Assembly (NCBI RefSeq): GCF_002419965.1
Contig: NZ_DIHC01000050.1
Location: 1-10,410, forward strand
From: Pseudomonas sp. UBA5706
Lineage (GTDB): Bacteria; Pseudomonadota; Gammaproteobacteria; Pseudomonadales; Pseudomonadaceae
Direction of reading: 5' to 3'
DNA: 10,410 nt
Shown piece by piece: positions 6,003 to 10,410 of the stretch; position 1 is the stretch's first letter, and every line of letters begins with the position of its first letter. Below the pieces are notes generated by a model, which did no database searches, was not told the DNA's origin, and saw only the letters and a program-made list of their open reading frames with translations. The position numbers and the translations under genes were made by a program.

Positions 6003-6350
6003 TGCAATCCCCAGTCAACGCCGGGGCTTGAAATAGGTGCAGGTGGCTGGTGCATCTCCAGCTCTGGCGGTGCGGATAGCTGGGTCACGTACCCCGCACT
6101 CTCATCGCGTAGCCGCCCATTGTCCGCGCGGGATTAGACGACGCCTCTACCGACTTAGCGCAGCTGCCTACGCGATAACCTGCATAACAAGCGTGTCTTC
6201 CCACGCTGCCCACCGATGCCGCCCGTATTGCAGATTTGGAGCCGAGCCATCAGTTGCCTGCGTTCTTCTCGTACGCGTGACTTACCGGCCATACCGCGTC
6301 CAGGCCCTCTCCGTGGGGCCTCTCTGGCTATGGTTATCTCAGCAGCAAAT

Positions 6351-6421
6351 TGGAGCGGATACCTGGGAATCGAACCCTGATCAGCAGGGTGGAAACCTGT
6401 ATAGCGACCTGCGGTACCCGC
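6351..6421 (-). tRNA. tRNA-like sequence, D-arm deficient, possible Gly (UCC)
   Basis: Read on the minus strand, GCGGGTAC at the 5' end pairs with GTATCCGC at the 3' end over 8 bp (one G-U), followed by T and encoded CCA. The T-arm is CAGGG-TTCGATT-CCCAG, with a canonical loop and one A-A mismatch. An anticodon-like arm CAGG-TTTCCAC-CCTG has a 7-base loop with U before and A after the triplet UCC. The D-arm is missing: only about 14 bases separate the acceptor from the anticodon stem, so the whole is 71 bases. It may be a decayed phage tRNA or a tRNA mimic; translation function is doubtful. Confidence 0.45.
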
Positions 6422-6426
6422 AGAAA

Positions 6427-6455
6427 CGAAAAGCCCAGCGCATTGGCTGCGCTTT
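6427..6455 (-). terminator. Terminator after the lipoprotein gene
   Basis: Stem AAAGC-C-CAGC with GCTG-C-GCTTT around loop GCATTG (6430-6455), one C-C mismatch. On the minus strand it is followed by TTTTCGTTT, giving an intrinsic terminator 17 bases past the lipoprotein stop. The A and T arms could let it also work on the plus strand. Confidence 0.6.
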
Positions 6456-6471
6456 AGTGTGAGAGCTGATC

Positions 6472-6939
6472 TCAGTATCTGCAGTTGGTGTATATGTCTG
6501 TGCTAATGCACCTGACTTGGTTGCCGCTAGGAGGCGCGATCGGCGTCACCGCTGGGGCTGTATAGGGCTGGTATTGCTGGTACTGCTGATTTTGCTGCAG
6601 CAACGACTGATTCGTCTGCTGCATAGACTGGTTCAGCTGCTGCATTTGATAATTCTGCTGAGCTTGGTTGTACTGCCACATTTGGATTTGCTGGGGCGTC
6701 ATTGCATCACGATACTCCTTCGCTTCCCCATCGGAGTTGTAACACATGATGCTTGTTCGGGTGAGCGCCGAAAAACGTGCGCAGTCGGAATCACCCGCCA
6801 TGTAATAGTTGCCGTTGAAATAATTCGGTGCCGGGTCGCTTGCACATCCAGACATCAGCGCAGACAGCGTGCAGGCAGTGGCTGTTTGCAAGCTCAGCTT
6901 GAGGCCTAGCTTGCGTTCCCTGTTTCCTGAAAACCTCAT
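6472..6939 (-). CDS. Gln-rich outer-membrane-type lipoprotein, function unknown
   Basis: A 155-residue exported lipoprotein from ATG 6939 (AAGGAAG six bases upstream; a GTG at 6942 is also in frame but too close). A basic n-region (MRFSGNRERK) and hydrophobic segment lead to lipobox LMSGC with the lipidated Cys at 32. The mature part has a Cys/Tyr-containing domain (YYMAGDSDCARFSALTRTSI then MCYNSDGEAKEYRDAMTPQQ), a Gln/Asn-rich coiled or disordered tract (about residues 83-124), a Pro-rich piece, and a Cys-containing end VRCISTDIYTNCRY. No enzyme motif is visible. As an accessory gene with its own terminator in a prophage late region it may alter the host envelope (for example superinfection exclusion), but that is inference. 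Confidence 0.82.
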   Translation of the reverse strand: MRFSGNRERKLGLKLSLQTATACTLSALMSGCASDPAPNYFNGNYYMAGDSDCARFSALTRTSIMCYNSDGEAKEYRDAMTPQQIQMWQYNQAQQNYQMQQLNQSMQQTNQSLLQQNQQYQQYQPYTAPAVTPIAPPSGNQVRCISTDIYTNCRY

Positions 6940-6976
6940 CACAAACTTCCTTACCTATCTACATCACTTAAGCCTG

Positions 6977-6999
6977 AGAGACGCCTACGAAGCGTCTCT
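6977..6999. promoter_or_regulatory. Perfect 8-bp hairpin in the lipoprotein leader
   Basis: AGAGACGC (6977-6984) and GCGTCTCT (6992-6999) pair perfectly around a 7-base loop. It lies about 38 bases upstream of the lipoprotein start and has no U-run, so it is more likely a 5' leader structure or a protein-binding site than a terminator. The rest of 6943-7140 shows nothing I can name. Confidence 0.35.
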
Positions 7000-7140
7000 G
7001 TTCGCCGAACAATTCAGCAGGCACGAGGTAGATAGAATCGGATAGCCAGCATAGGTTCCAATGGATTTCAGATGAGGCTTAGCAGCGACGTCAGGTCAAG
7101 GCCTGTGCCGATTGCCCACCACTGGGCGCCACCTTCCAGA

Positions 7141-7169
7141 ATGAGAAAGCCCAGCTCTGTGGCTGGGCC
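7141..7169 (-). terminator. Terminator after the 61-residue gene
   Basis: GCCCAGC (7149-7155) and GCTGGGC (7162-7168) pair perfectly over 7 bp around TCTGTG. On the minus strand the stem is followed by TTTCTCATT, a moderate U-rich tail, about 15 bases past the stop of the 61-residue gene. Confidence 0.7.
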
Positions 7170-7183
7170 TCCCGAAATGTTGT

Positions 7184-7369
7184 CTACCAAGCCTTGACGC
7201 CCTTGGCTTTTCGGCCGTACCGCATAAGCTTGAGCATGTGTCTCAGGCGCGCCGGTTTCACCTTTTCACTTTCCGCGTGGGGATCCCAGCGCTTGAAGAG
7301 AAAATGCCTCTCGTCGATCAAGTTCAAAAGGTAGCGATGGCGGTGCCTGTGTTCAGGAAAACCAATCAT
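7184..7369 (-). CDS. Small, strongly basic protein of unknown function
   Basis: A 61-residue protein, MIGFPEHRHRHRYLLNLIDE..., with many His, Arg and Lys residues and a basic end RYGRKAKGVKAW. Residues 7-12 form an alternating His/Arg run. ATG 7369 is preceded by GCGAGGCGATCTG, a usable ribosome site. A terminator lies just upstream (7401-7426) and another just downstream, so it appears to be a free-standing cassette. There is no recognisable domain; the charge would suit nucleic-acid binding, which is only a guess. The gene call rests on start signal and flanking terminators. Confidence 0.55.
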   Translation of the reverse strand: MIGFPEHRHRHRYLLNLIDERHFLFKRWDPHAESEKVKPARLRHMLKLMRYGRKAKGVKAW

Positions 7370-7400
7370 CAGATCGCCTCGCAGAATATGGCTCTTCTAG

Positions 7401-7426
7401 AAATAAAAACCCCGCACTTGGCGGGG
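7401..7426 (-). terminator. Terminator after the 154-residue gene
   Basis: CCCCGC (7410-7415) and GCGGGG (7421-7426) pair perfectly around ACTTG; on the minus strand this is followed by GTTTTTATTT. It is a textbook intrinsic terminator 18 bases beyond the stop of the upstream gene. Confidence 0.85.
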
Positions 7427-7443
7427 CTGGTAACTGACATCAG

Positions 7444-7908
7444 CTACAGATTTTCGAATTCTTTAATGCAGCGCTGATGTAACCATTTGCATACTGCATG
7501 CAGATCTTTATTGATATGTAGATGGTTACCAGTGTCAACATCTACTATGTCCGTTTCTGAATCAGTTTTCGAAACGGCCAAATTGATCACTACGAAACTT
7601 TTCGGTTCTAGTGTTGGATCGGGAATCAAGTCTAGGCGAATGGAGAAGTTCAAAGCCTTTCCATTTCTGACAAAAAACTCATCGTCTGTCTGGAAGGTTC
7701 CGTCCGGCATGGTCGTGCCTGCAGCGACCATCGCGACAAATCGGCTTTCATCCAGCGATTCGTCGTCTAGTGCGCCGGGAGTTCTCTGCATGTACTCGGT
7801 GAACTTTTCCTCAACCAAACTTACGATTTGTAAAAGCTCACTCCAGTACTGCTGATCCTTCTGAGCGGCTTCCATATAAGCGTTTACAAGCTGTTCGATG
7901 CGAGACAT
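7444..7908 (-). CDS. Hypothetical phage accessory protein, 154 residues
   Basis: A soluble, acidic 154-residue protein. The N-terminal 45 residues look helical (MSRIEQLVNAYMEAAQKDQQ, YWSELLQIVSLVEEKFTEYM); the middle holds beta-rich sequence (FSIRLDLIPDPTLEPKSFVV, INLAVSKTDSETDIVDVDTG); the end is a helix with two Cys (LHAVCKWLHQRCIKEFENL). No signal peptide, membrane segment or catalytic motif is visible and I do not recognise a family. ATG 7908 has an excellent AAGGAG seven bases upstream. It is the first gene after the possible late promoter/terminator and has its own terminator, so it looks like an accessory cassette placed between Q and the lysis genes. Its GC content appears lower than the packaging genes, in line with later acquisition. 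Confidence 0.78.
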   Translation of the reverse strand: MSRIEQLVNAYMEAAQKDQQYWSELLQIVSLVEEKFTEYMQRTPGALDDESLDESRFVAMVAAGTTMPDGTFQTDDEFFVRNGKALNFSIRLDLIPDPTLEPKSFVVINLAVSKTDSETDIVDVDTGNHLHINKDLHAVCKWLHQRCIKEFENL

Positions 7909-7945
7909 ATGTCACTCCTTGTGTGCTTGGAACCCTGGAGTAGAC

Positions 7946-7975
7946 ATAATAAAAAAACCCGACGCAATGGCCGGG
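7946..7975 (-). terminator. Strong terminator after Q (tR'-like)
   Basis: Stem CCCGAC (7958-7963) with GCCGGG (7970-7975); on the minus strand this is six pairs with one G-U, followed by TTTTTTTATTAT. It lies between Q and the first late accessory gene, the place of lambda tR', where a Q-modified polymerase would read through. Confidence 0.85.
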
Positions 7976-8015
7976 CTTCTGAATCGGGTGTCGCGCTGAA
8001 TCAGCTGAACACCGT

Positions 8016-8062
8016 GGCATGAAAACAGAGCTATTCCATATGGACAACTATTTTTTCATGCC
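8016..8062 (-). promoter_or_regulatory. Nested inverted repeat and possible late promoter after Q
   Basis: GGCATGAAAA (8016-8025) and TTTTCATGCC (8053-8062) are a perfect 10-bp inverted repeat, and the 10-bp palindrome TCCATATGGA (8035-8044) sits at nearly the same centre. On the minus strand, TTGTCC (8047-8042) and TTTCAT (8024-8019) are spaced by 17 bases like a sigma-70 promoter, four of six matches each. Its start would lie some 40 bases ahead of the terminator at 7975. The outer arm overlaps the Q stop codon. The repeats are plain; the promoter and Q-site reading is inference from the lambda layout. Confidence 0.4.
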
Positions 8063-8439
8063 GCCTCTTTCAAGCTGTCCAGCGCGCAATCGATCCAGGC
8101 TACACCAGCCTTGATCAGCTCACGGGCCTTCATCTCGCTAACGCTGTGATGACGGCCTACACGGATCGCCGGCCACTTTGCCCCGTAGTACAACCAGACC
8201 ATGTCGCCCATCTGCGTATCGCGGCGGCAGAGCCTGGCCACGGCAGCATCAACCACACCGGCAAGCTCGTCGGTGATCACGTATGACTTCGTGGTTGAGG
8301 GCATCACATCGCGCATGATCGCCAGTGACGGCGAGGTGTAATGAGGAACGCCCATCCCGTCCATACGCCAGAAACCCCACTGCTCCAGCATGTGCTCGGT
8401 GTCGCCCAACGGGCGGTGCAACGGTTTGCGAATCATCAT
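8056..8439 (-). CDS. Phage late antitermination protein, Q-type
   Basis: Modifies RNA polymerase at the late promoter so that it ignores terminators and transcribes lysis, packaging and head genes. It is 127 residues from ATG 8439, which has AGGGG seven bases upstream (TTG 8445 is too close to it). The N-terminal LEQWGFWRMDGMGVPHYTS, then ITDELAGVVDAAVARLCRRD, MVWLYYGAKWPAIRVGRHHS and VSEMKARELIKAGVAWIDCA match the lambdoid antitermQ pattern, whose C-terminal part is a sigma-region-4-like helix-turn-helix. The YYGAKWPA segment lacks the more usual Gly-Leu-Ser before the helix, a modest deviation. Two bases separate it from the zinc-ribbon gene. It is last in the early operon, as Q normally is. 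Confidence 0.85.
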   Translation of the reverse strand: MMIRKPLHRPLGDTEHMLEQWGFWRMDGMGVPHYTSPSLAIMRDVMPSTTKSYVITDELAGVVDAAVARLCRRDTQMGDMVWLYYGAKWPAIRVGRHHSVSEMKARELIKAGVAWIDCALDSLKEAA

Positions 8440-8441
8440 GA

Positions 8442-8756
8442 TCAATCCCCTGTGTAATTGCTGCCACCGGCACCGCGGCGGTTGTTCTGTTCGTATTGTT
8501 CGTGGGCACCGCCGATGGATTGGCGTGCCCTGGATAGCTCGGCGGTCACATTGCGGAGCTTCAAGCTCAGTTGCTGGACGAGCACCTCGACCGGCAACGC
8601 CTCGCCCGTCTTAGCGCAGACCCAGCCCGAGGCGTTGCAGGCAGCGCAGTCCAACTGATGGAAGACACCGCTAACCACCGTGGCGCCGCGGCAGGTGCCG
8701 CACACCATCAACGGCCTGAGTTCGCGGCGGAACGATGGGCCATGGTTCTTTTTCAC
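8442..8756 (-). CDS. Zinc-ribbon-like CxxC protein of unknown function
   Basis: A 104-residue protein from GTG 8756, which overlaps the upstream stop as GTGA and has GGAGG seven bases before it; a GTG two codons earlier is in frame but worse placed. Two metal-binding knuckles are visible: MVCGTC (C19, C22) and DCAAC (C37, C40), with a further Cys at 47, spaced as in DnaJ-type or ribbon zinc fingers. Then comes a helix LPVEVLVQQLSLKLRNVTAE and a polar tail QYEQNNRRGAGGSNYTGD. Such proteins sit next to Q in many Pseudomonas prophages (recalled, not searched). It probably binds nucleic acid or protein through the ribbon; the exact role is unknown. Confidence 0.78.
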   Translation of the reverse strand: MKKNHGPSFRRELRPLMVCGTCRGATVVSGVFHQLDCAACNASGWVCAKTGEALPVEVLVQQLSLKLRNVTAELSRARQSIGGAHEQYEQNNRRGAGGSNYTGD

Positions 8757-8965
8757 TTGCACGCCTCCATCAGCCGATCATGGACGGCGCGCAGATCCAT
8801 CCGAGACTTGTTGCCGCAGTACTCCCAGACGTGGAGTTCGTGACCGCTCGCTAGATAGATGACCAGACATTCGCCTTGGGATACCGACCCGCGAGTGATC
8901 GTCATCGCACTGATGTCTCCAGGATGGACGGCGACGTATCGGCGCGGATCGACCATAATCATCAT
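8753..8965 (-). CDS. Small phage protein of unknown function, coupled to the recombinase
   Basis: A 70-residue protein, MMIMVDPRRYVAVHPGDIS... then SQGECLVIYLASGHELHVWE and a helix MDLRAVHDRLMEACK. The middle reads as a run of beta strands, like a small barrel. ATG 8965 overlaps the recombinase stop as ATGA and has GAGG seven bases upstream inside the recombinase gene, so the two are translationally coupled. It overlaps the zinc-ribbon gene in the same way. There is no named family that I can defend. Coupling to a recombinase suggests, but does not show, a directionality or accessory factor. Confidence 0.72.
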   Translation of the reverse strand: MMIMVDPRRYVAVHPGDISAMTITRGSVSQGECLVIYLASGHELHVWEYCGNKSRMDLRAVHDRLMEACK

Positions 8966-10248
8966 TTTGAAACCTCGCCTATGGTTGATTCTTGAATAGG
9001 GTTGCAGGCTATATCCGCCGGGGCCTGTAGCGATTTGTCGGAGTCCTCAAATCTAAAGCCGGTCAATCCGAGAATGATGCTCAGCCCCTTGCCGTCTAGA
9101 TGGCGGTGCCACTTCTCAAGCGCGTCACGCTTGCGAGCCATTACGTCGGACTGGATGTACACCTTCACGTTGTGGCCCATGGCGTGGTTGATCAGCAGCT
9201 CGCCGATCAAGTGATCGATCCCTATGTCAGCCCATCCTGTGCGGGCCAGCTTGCGGAGGTCGTGACTCGTCCACTCGCCCTTCCCCAAGCGCGTGAATAC
9301 GGCACTGGCCTGGCTCTCGCTGAGCGGCTTGCCTCGGCGTCCGGGGAAAAGGAACGGCCCGGTGTAGCCTCGGTTCTGCTGCACTTCGCGGTACTGCATC
9401 AGCAGATGCCGTACAGCCTCCGTCAGTGGCAGGTAATGCTCCACCCGGGTCTTCGTGTCAGCCGCCGGGATAAACCAGACGTGTTCGGCCAGGCTTATGT
9501 GGTCCCAACGCGCCTGGCGGGTTTCACCAATGCGGGTGCCATGACAGAGCATCATCAGCGCCAGGATCGCGTCATTCGGGATGGGGAACAGCTCGCGCAG
9601 CAGCAGCTGGAGTAGCTCCTCGATGTGCACGCCTCGCAGCCGTGACGGCTTGACGGTGACCTTGGCCTTGGAAAAGTCGCTGAACTTGATCCCGGTCAGA
9701 GGATTGCTCGCGATCAGCCCCAGCTTGTGGGCCTGACGGAATGCCAGCGCCAGCAGCTGGAAGACCAGCCGCACGTAATCGATGGAAAGCGTTTCCTGCA
9801 TCGGCCACATCAGCTCACGGTCGAGGAATGCCTTGTCGATATCGGTCAGTGATGCAGAGCCGAGGCGCGGCAGAAGGTGACACTTGATTGCGGAGGCGGC
9901 AGTGTCTTTGCGCTTGTCGGAGAGGCTGCGATCGCGCGACATGCGCTCGGCGTACCACTCCAGCAGCTCGCCTACGGTCAGCCACTTCGAAAGGTTCGTG
10001 CTCGCGCCGGCGTCCAGGCGCAGACGGATGTCGGGCAGCGCGGCGACGACCTGCTTGACGGACAGGTCCGGATAGCTGCCGATCCGATTCCACTTACCCC
10101 GCACCACCAAGAACCACGATGCCCGCGCCCGCGTTTTGGCAAAGCGCAGGTAGAGGCCTCGATGCTCATAATCACGCAAGTCTCGAACCGTCCCGGCCGA
10201 TTGACGCTTGATCTCGGCGTCGCTGATCTTCACTGCTGCCGTCGTCAT
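8962..10248 (-). CDS. Tyrosine recombinase / phage integrase
   Basis: A 428-residue site-specific recombinase from ATG 10248 (the open frame extends upstream to 10362, but that part is the end of the nuclease gene in another frame). Residues 20-80 (LRDYEHRGLYLRFAKTRARA, GKWNRIGSYPDLSVKQVVAA) form an arm-binding domain of the P4-like type; 90-190 is the core-binding helical domain; 205-385 is the catalytic domain. Catalytic residues are visible: R239 in HGTRIGE, K266, H329 and R332 in SHDLRK, H355 in INHAMGH, and nucleophile Y364 in VKVYIQSD, followed by the P4-like KRDALEKWHRHL. All are intact, so it should be active. It is coupled by ATGA to genes on both sides. No attachment site is visible next to it. 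Confidence 0.93.
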   Translation of the reverse strand: MTTAAVKISDAEIKRQSAGTVRDLRDYEHRGLYLRFAKTRARASWFLVVRGKWNRIGSYPDLSVKQVVAALPDIRLRLDAGASTNLSKWLTVGELLEWYAERMSRDRSLSDKRKDTAASAIKCHLLPRLGSASLTDIDKAFLDRELMWPMQETLSIDYVRLVFQLLALAFRQAHKLGLIASNPLTGIKFSDFSKAKVTVKPSRLRGVHIEELLQLLLRELFPIPNDAILALMMLCHGTRIGETRQARWDHISLAEHVWFIPAADTKTRVEHYLPLTEAVRHLLMQYREVQQNRGYTGPFLFPGRRGKPLSESQASAVFTRLGKGEWTSHDLRKLARTGWADIGIDHLIGELLINHAMGHNVKVYIQSDVMARKRDALEKWHRHLDGKGLSIILGLTGFRFEDSDKSLQAPADIACNPIQESTIGEVSK

Positions 10249-10409
10249 GCTGCCACCACTGTAGGAGCGAGTCGCAGGTAAGCGCGGATCTGTTCCATGG
10301 CGTCGAAGTGTCCACGGCACACGATCGCCAGATAGCCCTGATCGTTCAACCGGCGGATCCACGCGTACTGGCTGGCCGAGACTGCAGCGTCGTTCGGCGC
10401 CGTCGCCTT
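10245..10409 (-). CDS. VRR-NUC-type nuclease, C-terminal end (5' end outside window)
   Basis: Only the last 54 codons are present: KATAPNDAAVSASQYAWIRR, LNDQGYLAIVCRGHFDAMEQ, IRAYLRLAPTVVAA. The pattern of a helix ending WIRRLNDQGY, a strand YLAIVCRG and a closing helix DAMEQIRAYL matches the end of VRR-NUC (PD-(D/E)XK) nucleases, which phages carry among early or nin-region genes for Holliday-junction or recombination work. The catalytic residues lie outside the window, so activity cannot be judged. Its TGA overlaps the recombinase ATG as ATGA. The gene call is firm; the family call is from the C-terminal pattern only. Confidence 0.75.
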   Translation of the reverse strand, partial: KATAPNDAAVSASQYAWIRRLNDQGYLAIVCRGHFDAMEQIRAYLRLAPTVVAA

Positions 10410-10410
10410 G

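Larger units (their letters stand above)
6003..6471 (-). other. Gene-free, hairpin-rich region; possible structured non-coding RNA
   Basis: No believable protein is encoded in these 469 bases; a plus-strand frame here lacks a ribosome site and protein-like composition. Many stem-loops are visible instead: GTGCGG/CCGCAC with an inner GGGT/ACCC (6070-6099), ATCGCGTAG/CTACGCGAT (6104-6112 with 6168-6176), AGCGTG/CACGCT (6190-6207), AGGCCC/GGGCCT (6302-6321), the tRNA-like sequence (6351-6421), and a terminator (6430-6455). The tRNA-like 3' half also occurs in degenerate form at 6072-6094. The minus strand is favoured because the tRNA-like parts and late genes read that way. Just after hicB, CCCC/GGGG (6009-6026) may act as a weak terminator. 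Confidence 0.4.

Noticed and set aside
6146..6160. D-arm-like sequence (GCTAAGTCGGTAGAG on the minus strand) suggesting another tRNA
   Set aside because: No T-arm or matching acceptor at proper spacing; kept only as part of the structured region.
6037..6462. 141-residue plus-strand frame over the hairpin-rich region
   Set aside because: Crosses the tRNA-like element and a terminator, Arg/Ser/Ala-rich, and no convincing ribosome site or domain.
7838..8047. 69-residue minus-strand frame between Q and the 154-residue gene
   Set aside because: It runs through the strong terminator and into the next gene in another frame; no ribosome site.
9100..9615. 171-residue plus-strand frame opposite the recombinase
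   Set aside because: Shadow of a gene with all catalytic residues; no start signal or recognisable domain.
8900..10410. attP/attachment core next to the recombinase
   Set aside because: Searched by eye for arm-type repeats or a tRNA end near the gene; the area is fully coding and nothing supports one.
1..10410. CRISPR array, insertion sequence or rRNA
   Set aside because: No regularly spaced repeats, transposase or rRNA-like sequence seen on either strand.

Overview
The window is the junction of the early and late regions of a temperate, siphovirus-like (HK97/lambda-type) prophage. High GC, GTG/TTG starts and the flavour of the small phage proteins suggest a Pseudomonas host (inference; no host gene is visible). 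All phage genes except one toxin-antitoxin pair read on the minus strand, so the biological order runs from high to low coordinates.

Right part (10410 to 8056): the end of a tightly coupled early operon. It holds the C-terminal end of a VRR-NUC-type nuclease, a full tyrosine recombinase, a 70-residue unknown protein, a CxxC zinc-ribbon-like protein and a Q-type late antiterminator. Three of the four junctions are 4-base ATGA or GTGA overlaps and the fourth is a 2-base gap. The recombinase therefore sits inside the operon rather than at a visible attachment site.

Middle part (8055 to 5143): just past Q lie a large inverted repeat, a possible late promoter and a strong intrinsic terminator, an arrangement like lambda pR'-tR'. 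Then come accessory genes: an unknown 154-residue protein, a basic 61-residue protein and a Gln-rich lipoprotein, each followed by its own minus-strand terminator. Next is a gene-free, hairpin-rich stretch (6003-6471) with a D-arm-deficient tRNA-like sequence and a second degenerate copy of its T-arm/acceptor half. The hicA-hicB toxin-antitoxin pair follows on the plus strand behind tandem 19-bp operator-like repeats.

Left part (5142 to 1): the lysis and packaging block. It has a lambda-type holin with two closely spaced starts, an Rz/Rz1 spanin pair with overlapping frames, two small unknown genes, an HNH endonuclease, a possible cos region, small and large terminase subunits, a 53-residue membrane protein coupled to the large terminase, and an HK97-family portal protein that runs off the left edge. 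No endolysin is present between holin and Rz.

Together, Q would antiterminate late transcription through the accessory genes, the structured RNA region and the lysis, packaging and head genes. hicAB lies antisense inside that late transcript.
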